A DNA stretch of 64,000 bases. Source: Gammaproteobacteria bacterium. GTDB lineage: Bacteria; Pseudomonadota; Gammaproteobacteria; DSM-16500. The notes under the pieces are model-generated. The model was given only the letters and a program-made list of their open reading frames with translations, made no database searches and was not told the origin of the DNA. Below are positions 37,879 through 47,259 of the stretch, piece after piece. Made by a program: the position numbers and the translations under genes. Numbering within the stretch: the stretch's first letter is position 1; each line of letters starts with the position of its first letter. The DNA lies in assembly GCA_013816845.1 (NCBI GenBank), contig JACDDU010000004.1, positions 186,001 through 250,000 of the forward strand, in the 5' to 3' direction.

Positions 37879-38108
37879 CGTAAAATAACTCTATAGTGTG
37901 ATAGGAATACTTTCTGATTTACTAATAATACTTTAAGCTTTTGTCAAAGATAATGCTTTAGAATTTAAAAAAGTCTGTCATTTTCTAGAAATTCAACCGA
38001 TTTTTTTCCTGCTTTTAGGAAAGTAAATGAGCGTTATATTATTTATCCGAATCAATACTTATATTTCATAAGTGCCTTAAGTAAATTTGCAAAAAACTAA
38101 GTAAAAAG

Positions 38109-38276
38109 ATGGGTGTCACCTACCAAAATTGGCTCGATCGTCAATTGATCAAACATGCTCAAAAATATGATCCAGGAGATGTCTATTGCGAAAAATTACA
38201 TTTCTCTTTATCCATCGGTGTTTGGACGTTGTTTGGTTGTATATCCCAAAATCTATCTTGCATAATGCTTGATTAA
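38109..38276 (+). pseudogene. Short gene remnant
   Basis: A 55-codon frame reads MGVTYQNWLDRQLIKHAQKY, then DPGDVYCEKLHFSLSIGVW. The beginning faintly recalls the end of an AraC-type helix-turn-helix domain, but the rest does not continue that way. No ribosome binding site is obvious (AAAAAG only). It overlaps the 3' end of the broken thioesterase on the other strand by 24 bp. The flanking 37879-38108 holds nothing else. Confidence 0.25.
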
Positions 38277-38786
38277 AAATGAAAAAATAATTTGTTTAAG
38301 TTGAGCTACGGTCGATTTAATATAATTACTATCAAACAACTGCTCATGCTTCCCAAGAATATTATAGATTATTGGTAGTGGATTAATCGTCTTATCCCAC
38401 CCGTTAAATCCAGTCCCAAGCAATTTATCCTGTTGTGCTTTTAGTAAAACAACTGATCCTTGTTATTGGTTTGGGGAATGCTTTTTTAATAATTCAACAT
38501 TCTTTTCCATTTCAAATTTAAAAAGACTAGCTTTATGTGATTGAGGATTTATCCTTTGGTGAATGAGAAATTCATTGATGCTTATTTCAGTTTTATTTTC
38601 TGTCTGATTCGGATGATAACTATCTATCATAATAATTTGATCTAAAGATTCCGCTTTTTGTTGCAATTGTTGAGCTATTTCTAATGCTACTACACCACCA
38701 AAAGACCATCCTAAAATAGTATATGGTCCATGATCTTGTATGGTTTGAATAACACTGCAACCGATAATATATACATTGGGACACAT
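38253..38786 (-). pseudogene. NRPS/PKS-type thioesterase, N-terminally truncated with nonsense codon
   Basis: The frame contains the alpha/beta hydrolase thioesterase core GPYTILGWSFGGVVALEIAQ, with nucleophile Ser in GWSFG, followed by LDQIIMIDSYHP, as in thioesterases that release nonribosomal peptides. A TAA at 38463-38461 interrupts it (SPNQ*QGSVVLLKAQ), and the same frame then continues to 38253, including GFNGWDKTINPLPIIY, the substrate-recognition end of the family. About 50 N-terminal residues and the C-terminal catalytic His region are missing or altered. No NRPS or PKS module is nearby, so this is a relic of a lost pathway. Confidence 0.75.
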
Positions 38787-38840
38787 TAGATCTTTATTAG
38801 TATATTAAAGTAAACATTTTAAACCTATACCTATTCAACG

Positions 38841-39302
38841 CTACTTCTTACACTCGCCTATAAATTTAAAAGATTTTGTCAGTTGACGAATCAAAGAATT
38901 CCATTTGGCTTTATCATTTTTAGGATAATAGATACGGATATTGATATTTTCATCGCAAACATAAATAGTTTTAGCGTAGACAATGCGATTGGCATTTTCA
39001 AGTATCAACACATAAGAATTATTTTTTTTGTCAACATCAGTAATACGGTAATCTTTTATATCCGCTTTGGCTGCACTTAATGATTCATCTATCGTATCTG
39101 GGTAATAGCCACCCCACACCCGTAACTCGACATCTTTAGTTCTGAATACTTGGCCATCACTGTTCTCAGATTCACCTTGAGGTATTAGGAATGAAGGATA
39201 CTCAATTTGATAATTAAACCGGTCATTATAATAGGTATTAAAGTTAGCTGCGTACAGTACGCCCATCACTAAACTAATTACGCCTAAAATTAAGCATTTC
39301 AT
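38841..39302 (-). CDS. Exported protein of unknown function
   Basis: From the preferred ATG at 39302 the product is 153 aa with a signal peptide (KCLILGVISLVMGVLYAA, cleaved before NFNTYY); a longer frame starts at 39347 but would place the signal sequence 15 residues inside. The mature chain is a compact alpha/beta domain: FNYQIEYPSFLIPQGESENS, an oxidised-Cys candidate pair (VCDENI, GECKK), and a final helix WNSLIRQLTKSFKFIG. Such fluff-and-helix patterns occur in small periplasmic proteins of unknown role. It is a solitary gene. Confidence 0.65.
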   Translation of the reverse strand: MKCLILGVISLVMGVLYAANFNTYYNDRFNYQIEYPSFLIPQGESENSDGQVFRTKDVELRVWGGYYPDTIDESLSAAKADIKDYRITDVDKKNNSYVLILENANRIVYAKTIYVCDENINIRIYYPKNDKAKWNSLIRQLTKSFKFIGECKK

Positions 39303-39632
39303 GATGAAGAAATCCTTATCTATAAAATTTAGGAATACAATACACAAAGCTGCCGGGCAACGTTGGGCTGAAGCGGACCATAATAACCATTTGGAATAAT
39401 GGTATCAAACCCTCATCAATAGGGCCAATTAGCTTCTGTTACGAAAGTACGTCAATCTCCTTGCAGAAATTAATTAATGCTTTCATTATTAAGAAATTAT
39501 TAAGTCACGCTAGGTTGGTAAGTGTGATGACGTAAGTATGATCAGATCTAAATTCCCTTAGCTCTTGGTTTCCCATGTGATCATCCAAATTATACCTATC
39601 AACTATGAGCGCCTCGCTTAAGCACACATCAA

Positions 39633-41423
39633 TTATGTAAGTTTCAGCATAACCTTTTTAAGATCAATAATGGGTTGAAGTAAAGAACAGCTATCCTTTT
39701 TATTCTGAAAGAATGTTGTATGTTGCAAAGTTTTTGGTGTTACTACAGAGGGTGTTTTAGTTTTTTCAAAAGCTTGTAACTTAGCTACCAAATGAGTATG
39801 TCCCATTATTATTGCAATTTCAGAAGGGAGTATCGAAATTTTATTTACAGACTCTCCTTGGTTCTTTTTGTTGGCAATATGAGTTTGCATTCGTTTAACA
39901 ACTTCTTTGCCTTCTCTTTCTGCAAAATTTTTAAAAGCTGTTTCTGTATTCATAATGGGCTTGATTACGATGTCTTTACGATCTAACAGAAGATCGACGA
40001 TTTCCTCACGATTACACTGGACAGCCATAAAAAGAGGGTTGGCTCCAGTTGAGGTTGCTTGATTCGGATTGATGTTATAGGAGAGCAAAAGCTTGGCTAC
40101 TTCAAGCAGCCCCCGTTCAGCGCAATACGTCAGTGCATTGTACCCATCTTTGAAAGATTGATTTGGTTCGATTCCTTTACTCAAGGCCAATTTCGTCATT
40201 TCAAGTAGATAGTCTGGCTTGCCAGCATACTTACTGATAAGCACCATTAAGCAATTTTCATCTGCAGAAAAATATTTTTTTAAAGTTTCAGCTGGATCTG
40301 GCCATGATTTAATATCTGCTTCTGTTATGATTTTTCTTTTAAGCGCATACATTACAGTATCAAAAATAACAACTGCATATAAATATTTTTCGCGTGGGGA
40401 ACTTAATTTGGTGACAATATCAAACATTAAATGTTCAAGATAATTACTTTGATCAAATGCACATGAAATTTGACTTTGATATGCGGTAGATACCAAATCG
40501 CTACGAACAATCGCATTAAAACTAGGGTTTACTTTCGTAATAAAATTATAATGTCTATCTTTGTAATCATAGCATTTAAAATCACCTAAATTTTGTAAAT
40601 AATATTTCGCCGGAAAAGTAATGCCACTCCATGCATCACAAACCACAGCATTTTCATTTAATGTCGATTGCTGAGCAAAATCCCAAGTTTGTGTTGCCCC
40701 AATCACATTAAAAACATGATCACCTTTATCTATATCGTATCTATATTTTGCAACACCCCATTTATTGCTTTTGCAAAAAATAGTCACAAAGGTGGCAAAC
40801 TCTTCACAATTAAACATACCATCATTATTACAATCATTTAAAATAAGTTTGCTACTTAAAACAGAGGATAAGGTTATCAAAATACATATCTGGTTAGATT
40901 CAGGAGAAGTTATTTCACTAAACTGAGCATCAGCTAATAACAATTTGTAACGTTCATTTACTTTTCTATTTCTTATTGCGCGCAATCGCTCAAAATTTGC
41001 ATTATTTTCAGAGCACGTTAAACCATTAGTACTAGGATGGGAGGTGGACATTTTTACAAACTTTCTAGCTGCGTTAATTGCTTCGCAAGCATGCTGTAAA
41101 TTGCTATAAAGTTCAGACGATGGGTCAGGTTTATATTGGGCTACCACATCTTGGAAACTGATGGGTTCATTAAGCGGCTTTATTTTTTTTCTTAATGCTA
41201 TTTGGAATAAGTTTGAAAAAATAATTGTTCTATCTTTCTCTGGCACCGTGCTATTAATGCAATCCAGAGGCAACTTACCCTCATTGTTTTTTGTGAAAAT
41301 ATTTTCAAGTTGTTCTTCAGGCGATAATTGCGTAATAAGTTGATAAAATTCGGCAAAAGACTGACAATTTTGCACAATGTCATGCAGTCGAGTATTACCA
41401 TTCGAAAGTTCGGGATTCGGCAT
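39633..41423 (-). CDS. Ankyrin-repeat protein with a possible papain-like Cys/His/Asp domain (candidate effector)
   Basis: A 596-aa protein. The first 60 residues include NGNTRLHDIV and NEGKLPLDC, an ankyrin-like pair. Residues about 110-300 contain spaced motifs that could form a papain/transglutaminase-type triad: Cys206 (FNCEEFATF), His236 (GDHVFNVIG) and Asp263 (VVCDAWSGITFPAKYY). Residues about 395-490 are ankyrin repeats (GYNALTYCAERGLLEVAKLL, GANPLFMAVQCNREEIVDLL), followed by a helical tail. Ankyrins bind host proteins; the triad suggests a protease, deamidase or transglutaminase activity on them. Ankyrin repeats are clear; the catalytic domain is inferred from motif order and spacing. 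No signal peptide. Single gene. Confidence 0.7.
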   Translation of the reverse strand: MPNPELSNGNTRLHDIVQNCQSFAEFYQLITQLSPEEQLENIFTKNNEGKLPLDCINSTVPEKDRTIIFSNLFQIALRKKIKPLNEPISFQDVVAQYKPDPSSELYSNLQHACEAINAARKFVKMSTSHPSTNGLTCSENNANFERLRAIRNRKVNERYKLLLADAQFSEITSPESNQICILITLSSVLSSKLILNDCNNDGMFNCEEFATFVTIFCKSNKWGVAKYRYDIDKGDHVFNVIGATQTWDFAQQSTLNENAVVCDAWSGITFPAKYYLQNLGDFKCYDYKDRHYNFITKVNPSFNAIVRSDLVSTAYQSQISCAFDQSNYLEHLMFDIVTKLSSPREKYLYAVVIFDTVMYALKRKIITEADIKSWPDPAETLKKYFSADENCLMVLISKYAGKPDYLLEMTKLALSKGIEPNQSFKDGYNALTYCAERGLLEVAKLLLSYNINPNQATSTGANPLFMAVQCNREEIVDLLLDRKDIVIKPIMNTETAFKNFAEREGKEVVKRMQTHIANKKNQGESVNKISILPSEIAIIMGHTHLVAKLQAFEKTKTPSVVTPKTLQHTTFFQNKKDSCSLLQPIIDLKKVMLKLT

Positions 41424-41882
41424 TTTAGATATGCTCTTTTTTTTAGCTAAAGTATCATGAAGATGCTTTTTTGTAAATATTATGTAATATTTTTATACAT
41501 TTTTATTTTTGTAGGCCAAAATTCATCTACATCGTGCCCAGGAAATTTGATGTGGAGGTCTATTTGACATAATTTCGTATCGATCGATCAACATTTTCGT
41601 GTTGTGTTCCTAACTTATTCAATGGGTCTTTGAAATATTCAGGGCTCACACGCTCCATCATGCTATTATTCCAAACAATTAAATTGTATAATCTATGCCA
41701 TTTAAAGCTTCACAGGTTAATTTCTAAACAATTTCACTCGCTTTCAGCGTTAATTTAGGAAGTTTTTCGCCACCTCGCTGCAGTTAAAACCAAGCGCTTC
41801 TTGAAGGATTCACTTAATTTAATTAAGTCAAAATGTATTGATCTTCAACCACTACCCCTTGAAACAGGAAAAAAATTTAATA
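41424..41882. other. Intergenic between divergent genes
   Basis: About 460 bp with no supported gene. It should contain the promoters for the ankyrin gene (left) and the polyglycine-repeat gene (right). An AGGAAA lies about 14 nt before the ATG at 41883. Confidence 0.4.
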
Positions 41883-44759
41883 ATGGTTCAATTCACTAAA
41901 ACAAACACCACACTTACTATTGATGGAAACGGCAGCGCAGGTCGGGATGGAAGCTATGGCGTTAGCGGATCGAATAGTTACACCTATCACGGTAGGAATA
42001 TTCATGGTGGACCCGGAGGTAACGGGACGCCGGGTGAGAATGGCGAAAATATTCAAATACGATTACATATAAATCATCAAACGGATAAGTTGGAAATTAT
42101 TTCAGCAAACCAAGTTGATGAAACATTTTACTTCCGAGATTTAAAAAAAATTAACATCGAATCGAACGGTGGAAATGGCGGTTCAGGCGGGAATGGGGGT
42201 CAAGGTATAAATGGTATAAATGGCACGGATGGCAATAACGCTACGCAATGGACTCGTAGTAGTGCGGGTACGAGTGGGACAGATGGCGGGAATGGCGGAT
42301 CAGGGGGTAGTGGTGGGCCAGGTGGAAATGGTGGGGATATTGATATTACAGCTGATATCGAGGATCTTGAGGCATTGTTACTGTTCGGTTCTGTTACGAA
42401 CCATGGCGGTGATGGCGGCAAAAAAGGATATGGCGGAGAAGGCGGTAGCGGCGGTCGGGCAGGTCAGGGTGGCCAAGCTTATTATTGGGTTGACCACAAT
42501 TTTCATACTAATACGCATATCCAGTGTATGAATCCAGGCAGCGTGAGTGGAAGCGCTGGTCGTAACGGGGATCAAGGGTCCCAGGGTAATAGTGGAGAAA
42601 ATGGACGCGCAGGAAGCTATAATTTTTCAATTCAGGGGTTGGGTCAATTCCATGGTAATTATCATATAGCTTTAGCCTTGGATACATATAACATTTCCAC
42701 ATCGAACAAGGACTTAATTGAACCGGGTCAGATCATACAACTACAAAACATTACTATAAAAAATACTGAAACGATGCCTACACCACCGAACATTGAAATT
42801 GAGATTCATCCCGATTCAAATGTAAAACTGTTATCTGAAAATAAAATAATAATTAAAAGTAGTATTCCTGCTTGTAGTAGTGTGAAATTAGATACACCTG
42901 TAACATTGCAAGTTGCGAATTTTGCTACCCAAGCTTTAGATAATAATTATAGGTTTGATGCGCAATTGCATTTAGAAGCAAGAACATCTCACGTTAACCA
43001 ATCCATTCCTGGCCTCTCGAAAAATCCTATTAAATTACCCGTGGGTTTTCCTATTAAAACTTCAACCCTATCTTCGGATCAAAGCGCGAGTCTTAATCAG
43101 CCTGCAGCATTTGCAATAAAAGTTTGTAATGACACAGGCAGGCAATTCGGTGCAGCTCGCAAAGACGATCGTCTCGTTTCTTTAGTCCTAAAGCTTGACT
43201 CTGGGATGAGTAATAAAGATGTCGTCTTGAATACTGAAGGTGAAAATCATCTGACCTTGCCACACATTGTTAATTTTAATTCGCTTTCTGCAAACGAAAT
43301 CAAAACCTTTGCAGGAACACTACAATTTATTAACCCTCCGATTAATAATGATACCGAAGCTAAATTTTCTATAGATTTGCAATTGGAAGATCCTATAACC
43401 CATGTTGTGCAAGCGATTGAGCGCCGCAACTTTGCGATACAATTTACTGAAGAATATAAGTTTAACCCTGACGCGGATATTATTTTGTTAACCAATAGTA
43501 AGGCCGATGTCAATACGGTCAGATATTGGAAAAGGATTGCCAATTCGCTGGGAACAAAAATTGCTATTTGGAATACTTCTTTGGAATCCGAGTTAAGTTA
43601 TGCAAATTTATTTGTTAGAGATGGCAAATCTCTGCAAGATGCTGAAGGTAAAGTAGTGGTTGTCCTTGATAATAATTTTATAGGGGAACAAAATACAAAT
43701 ACAAAAATAAGTAATTCTATCGCTAATGACATTTTTATCGCCGCAAAAGAACATAATATTGCAACTTACCTTATTGGCGACCATAGGGTGGAGCCCTTTG
43801 TCATCCCTATTCAGCAAAGACCGGAAGTAATAAAATGTAGCACGCCGCATAATAAATTTTTCACCTGTAATAAAAAAAATAAATTAGAAACCATGGCAGA
43901 AAATTATATCAAGGATCGATCGCTTAAAAATCCTGAAAAAACTTATATTACGACTTATCAATTTACACCCCATGAAAAAAGTGCAGCTTTTGCTGACCTT
44001 TGTGAATTAGGTGTACTTGATATTTATGAGGGATTACCTCGTAATAAATTATTAATTGCAACGCGTAAAGATAGTAATCATTGGGATTTAAAACAACACG
44101 ATCTTTTTGTGACAGCCAAATTGTTAAGTTTCAGCCGTAAAATTCAAAATTACTTTAACCCTAAATCAGATACTTCCGTTTTGGGTGCTTCTATTTTGTC
44201 TGATTTATGCAACGAGTTCATGACGTATTCATTAGATGAATGGAAAACCAACACAAATGAAGAGAAATTGCGCAGCAAGCTTACTCTAATGAAAGAATTT
44301 TTAGCAGTTCATTATTCTGAAATTCCACATGCTAAGAAAAAAAACTGGGTAAAGTTAGTACTGGAATATAAATACATTTTAGAGCATTTATTAACTTTAA
44401 AACAAAAACTAAGTTTCAACGCAACGGTACCTGCTGTGATTAATCATATTGGGTTAGCAGCAATTAAGGTATGGTTTAAAGAAGCTAAAGTCGGAGAAGA
44501 TACATCAGCTTTATATAAGCAAATAAAATCGAAATGGGGTCATTTAGATCGTAAACATTTACTACAAACAGTATTAGCACCCATTCCACTCGAGATTAAA
44601 AGTAATTTTACTGCAGATAAGTTCATTGATAAAGACGATTTCGATAATACTTATGTTAAGCCCCGCGCAGAAATGAAGGGATTTAGTCTTTTCAAAAAGC
44701 AAGTTTCTCCGACAAAGCAAATACAATATCATCGTGATCACTGTATATTTACGAAGTGA
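41883..44759 (+). CDS. Polyglycine/collagen-like repeat protein with large C-terminal domain
   Basis: From the ATG at 41883 the product is 958 aa; a TTG 45 bp upstream is in frame but unlikely. The N-terminal 270 residues contain four blocks with Gly every third position, in many triplets Gly-Gly-X (for example GGNGGSGGNGGQGINGINGT and GGNGGSGGSGGPGGNGGD), interrupted by polar segments. Because Pro is scarce, the blocks resemble polyglycine II bundles more than collagen. Beta-sandwich-like stretches follow (about 290-550). Next is a Rossmann-like region (DADIILLTNSKADVNTVRYW, VVVVLDNNFIGE), then a helical C-terminus. No signal peptide is seen. The 3' flank continues in frame after stops, hinting at truncation. 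Confidence 0.75.
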   Translation: MVQFTKTNTTLTIDGNGSAGRDGSYGVSGSNSYTYHGRNIHGGPGGNGTPGENGENIQIRLHINHQTDKLEIISANQVDETFYFRDLKKINIESNGGNGGSGGNGGQGINGINGTDGNNATQWTRSSAGTSGTDGGNGGSGGSGGPGGNGGDIDITADIEDLEALLLFGSVTNHGGDGGKKGYGGEGGSGGRAGQGGQAYYWVDHNFHTNTHIQCMNPGSVSGSAGRNGDQGSQGNSGENGRAGSYNFSIQGLGQFHGNYHIALALDTYNISTSNKDLIEPGQIIQLQNITIKNTETMPTPPNIEIEIHPDSNVKLLSENKIIIKSSIPACSSVKLDTPVTLQVANFATQALDNNYRFDAQLHLEARTSHVNQSIPGLSKNPIKLPVGFPIKTSTLSSDQSASLNQPAAFAIKVCNDTGRQFGAARKDDRLVSLVLKLDSGMSNKDVVLNTEGENHLTLPHIVNFNSLSANEIKTFAGTLQFINPPINNDTEAKFSIDLQLEDPITHVVQAIERRNFAIQFTEEYKFNPDADIILLTNSKADVNTVRYWKRIANSLGTKIAIWNTSLESELSYANLFVRDGKSLQDAEGKVVVVLDNNFIGEQNTNTKISNSIANDIFIAAKEHNIATYLIGDHRVEPFVIPIQQRPEVIKCSTPHNKFFTCNKKNKLETMAENYIKDRSLKNPEKTYITTYQFTPHEKSAAFADLCELGVLDIYEGLPRNKLLIATRKDSNHWDLKQHDLFVTAKLLSFSRKIQNYFNPKSDTSVLGASILSDLCNEFMTYSLDEWKTNTNEEKLRSKLTLMKEFLAVHYSEIPHAKKKNWVKLVLEYKYILEHLLTLKQKLSFNATVPAVINHIGLAAIKVWFKEAKVGEDTSALYKQIKSKWGHLDRKHLLQTVLAPIPLEIKSNFTADKFIDKDDFDNTYVKPRAEMKGFSLFKKQVSPTKQIQYHRDHCIFTK

Positions 44760-44798
44760 TATAATAATGCAGCTTTATCAACCTTATAAAAGTAATTT

Positions 44799-45446
44799 TC
44801 GTATGCTTATAAAGGTGATGAAGTTAAGAAGAATAAATTTTCTACTTATATTAAAGCGTGCCAACATAAATTTGAAAATATTTTATTGAGGATGCCTGAA
44901 AAATTTATAGAAATTTCAGGCGATGCGGCATTTGTTGAAATCATTGAAGAAATTCAAAATGAATATAATGATAAAGTTAAAAGTGCAAACTTACATTATG
45001 ATTTTTCTGAGTTAGAATTCAATTACCAAGCAATTAAAAAATCATTGGCTCAAACGATTTCATAATAAAAAAAACAGTTGATAATCGAGGTAGACAAAAT
45101 AATTTTTTTGATGCATCTTTAAGAAATGCGTATGCACGCAATAATAATAACAATAATAACAATGTATCGGAATCTAATAAAATAGATGGATCGACGCCTG
45201 TCACTCATTCTTAGAATCTCAGTGCTTTCATAAAAGAGCCGCTACGCGTATAGAGATTGAAATATTATTAATCATTCTTACTCTTTCATTTGTATTATGG
45301 TTTGCAAAAAATTTCCCAAAGATGAAACTAGCTATCTCGATGACAATGCTATCATTAAAAATATGGTTAGCAGGACTATAAGTAATCCGCATAAGTTTTT
45401 ACTCGATATCTACACATGTTATTTAATAAGCACTGGATTTTTTTGA
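44799..45446 (+). pseudogene. Decayed coding DNA after the polyglycine protein
   Basis: After three stop codons, the frame of the upstream gene reopens at 44799 and reads YAYKGDEVKKNKFSTYIKAC, then FENILLRMPEKFIEISGDAA, up to TAATAA near 45064. A run of eight A follows, and in a shifted frame KKTVDNRGRQNNFFDASLRN leads to a poly-Asn tract and TAG near 45213. A further 49-codon frame (45297-45446, KKFPKDETSYLDDNAIIKNM) returns to the first frame. The pieces look like a former C-terminal extension or a separate gene broken by nonsense and frameshift changes. Confidence 0.5.
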
Positions 45447-45537
45447 TTGGAACAAGAGGTCAGAGATGATTGAATTATATAAAACCCTGATGTGCTTTGT
45501 GAAGGATACATATCTCAGGTATAAAAGATAGTATATC

Positions 45538-45581
45538 GCTATCTTCATCTTTACTTGATCAGTTTGAAAGATGAAGATAGC
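45538..45581. terminator. Hairpin between the decayed region and pip
   Basis: Arms GCTATCTTCATCTTT and AAAGATGAAGATAGC (15 bp, perfect) enclose a 14-nt loop. It lies between plus-strand decayed DNA and the 3' end of the minus-strand pip gene, so it may terminate either side, but no T-run follows, so the class is uncertain. Confidence 0.5.
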
Positions 45582-45713
45582 CAAGTCATACCAAACGAAC
45601 AGGGCAAACTATCTTCGATGTTACTGCATCCAGTTTAAGCCTGTGGATATTGCAGTAAGTAATGTTGTACTTAATAAATAAGAATTTGCTAAACTAATCG
45701 CGTTCCATCATTC

Positions 45714-46859
45714 TTAAAAATTGCGTTTAATTTTAAACTCAGCAATTGCTTCTTCAGATTTCAAAGAAGCTGGCGCAGATGGAAAAAATCTTGCATTATC
45801 TGTAAGAAGCGATTTTTTATGCGCCTGTTTTTTAAATGAATCGGTGCTCTCTATCAGCGCCAATCTCATTTCTGGGGAAGAGTCACCGTCGTGTTTCCCC
45901 GTAATGAATTTATAGTAAAGATCAGGTTTTATTTTTAATACAGCATCAACTAGTTTTTGTGCATTCACAGGTGGTGCTTCTGTATCGCTCAATCCTTGAA
46001 TAATACGCACATTAACATTTCTCAGTTGGGTTAATAAACTCTCGTTTAATACATTGAAATTTTCATAAGCATACCTAAAAAGAGAACTTTCAAAAATTGA
46101 AATGGATCTAGCCCTTGGGTTGAATTCATCTAACCTTGGACGTTTATATAAATTATTTAAAGCATCTTCAGTGGGATCATCATTAAAGTCTTCATAGGCA
46201 GTCCATAAATATTGAGCTATAGGGTCATTTTTTAAAACGCAAAGTTGATAATAAGTATCAACAAACATTTGCGCATGGTTTGGATCAATAGGTAACCCTT
46301 GTGAATTCGCATAATCCAATAAGCTTTGCATCGCTTTCGTTCCTAACTTCGGAAAACGCTGTTTCATGCAATGGATGTTGAAATAAGCATCCATTTCTTG
46401 TGGCGAATTTAAAAAAATTCCATAGATGATGAGTCCAGAAACTCTTTCTGGGTACTTTTCGCTATAATACAAAGATAATGTTGATCCCCAGGACCCACCA
46501 AAAACTAACCATTGAGGTACGCTAAGATATTCGCGTAATTTTTCAAGATCAGCGATCATCTCATCAATAGTTAAATCTTTGAAATAATCTGAATTGATTT
46601 CTTTATTTCTAATTGAAGGAATGGAGTTGCCCGTACCCCGTTGGTCATAGAGGATGATTCGATAATGATTCGGATCAAACCATTGGCTCGATTCAGCAGA
46701 GGCATGACCACCTGGCCCGCCGTGATTATAAACTACAGCTGGTCCCCAAGGATTGCCCCTTTGTTCATAATAGATTGAGGTATGATTATCGACTTTAACT
46801 TGCCCTGAATCGAATAATTTCCCGATGGGATAGAAAGGGGTGGATTTATTCTTTACCAT
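45714..46859 (-). CDS. pip: Proline iminopeptidase (peptidase S33)
   Basis: This alpha/beta hydrolase removes N-terminal proline from peptides. Family motifs are intact: oxyanion region HGGPGG (about 46-51), YDQRGTGNS (71-79), and nucleophile elbow GGSWGST with Ser123. Asp292 (LSDTEAPP) and His323 (GKHDGDS) complete the triad, although the usual AGH is changed to GKH. The length, 381 aa, exceeds the usual 310-320 because of a polar C-terminal extension of about 50 residues (from about 330). A good ribosome binding site (AGGAGAAGTC) precedes the ATG. Cytosolic; probably serves peptide use as carbon and amino-acid source. Single gene. Confidence 0.9.
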   Translation of the reverse strand: MVKNKSTPFYPIGKLFDSGQVKVDNHTSIYYEQRGNPWGPAVVYNHGGPGGHASAESSQWFDPNHYRIILYDQRGTGNSIPSIRNKEINSDYFKDLTIDEMIADLEKLREYLSVPQWLVFGGSWGSTLSLYYSEKYPERVSGLIIYGIFLNSPQEMDAYFNIHCMKQRFPKLGTKAMQSLLDYANSQGLPIDPNHAQMFVDTYYQLCVLKNDPIAQYLWTAYEDFNDDPTEDALNNLYKRPRLDEFNPRARSISIFESSLFRYAYENFNVLNESLLTQLRNVNVRIIQGLSDTEAPPVNAQKLVDAVLKIKPDLYYKFITGKHDGDSSPEMRLALIESTDSFKKQAHKKSLLTDNARFFPSAPASLKSEEAIAEFKIKRNF

Positions 46860-46895
46860 GACTTCTCCTGGATATTAGAAACTTCATATCATTAG

Positions 46896-47030
46896 GTAGC
46901 TTTTTTTAAAGCCGGTCAATACGATGGATACTCATTGCCTCCAAAGTATTCTCAGGCTACGTTGAACGATGCAGAGGCTGAAACCGAATTAGCCCGTGAA
47001 GCGCAGCTAAACCTGAACACTTCGCAGTAA
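46896..47030 (+). pseudogene. Small C-terminal gene remnant
   Basis: A 44-residue start-less frame reads VAFFKAGQYDGYSLPPKYSQ, then ATLNDAEAETELAREAQLNL, ending at TAA 47028-47030. Its even, hydrophilic composition is unlike random AT-rich DNA, so it may be the tail of a lost gene. The rest of the 46860-47259 gap holds only the MFS promoter region. Confidence 0.3.
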
Positions 47031-47259
47031 TCCTTACTTTTGAGCGTCCTCATTTTATCGTAAGATTGGCGCCAGTTGATGCCCCTTTCTGCAGCATATT
47101 TATTGTTTAATGGGGGAGGATTATGATTCATATTGATTAATTCGCTAATTTTTGAGCATTAATTAAACAATTTATTGTATTTTCTTAAGTGACACATTAG
47201 GATAGGAACCTTTATCTTATCCTTCTCCCCAACCATAGAAGTTATTAGGAGCTGATTTA

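Noticed and set aside
42200-42421. Proline-rich minus-strand frame
   Set aside because: It is the antisense of the Gly-rich repeat codons of the polyglycine gene, not a separate protein.
41883-42660. True collagen-like protein
   Set aside because: Gly recurs every third position but Pro is rare and Gly-Gly-X dominates, unlike collagen or Legionella Lcl.
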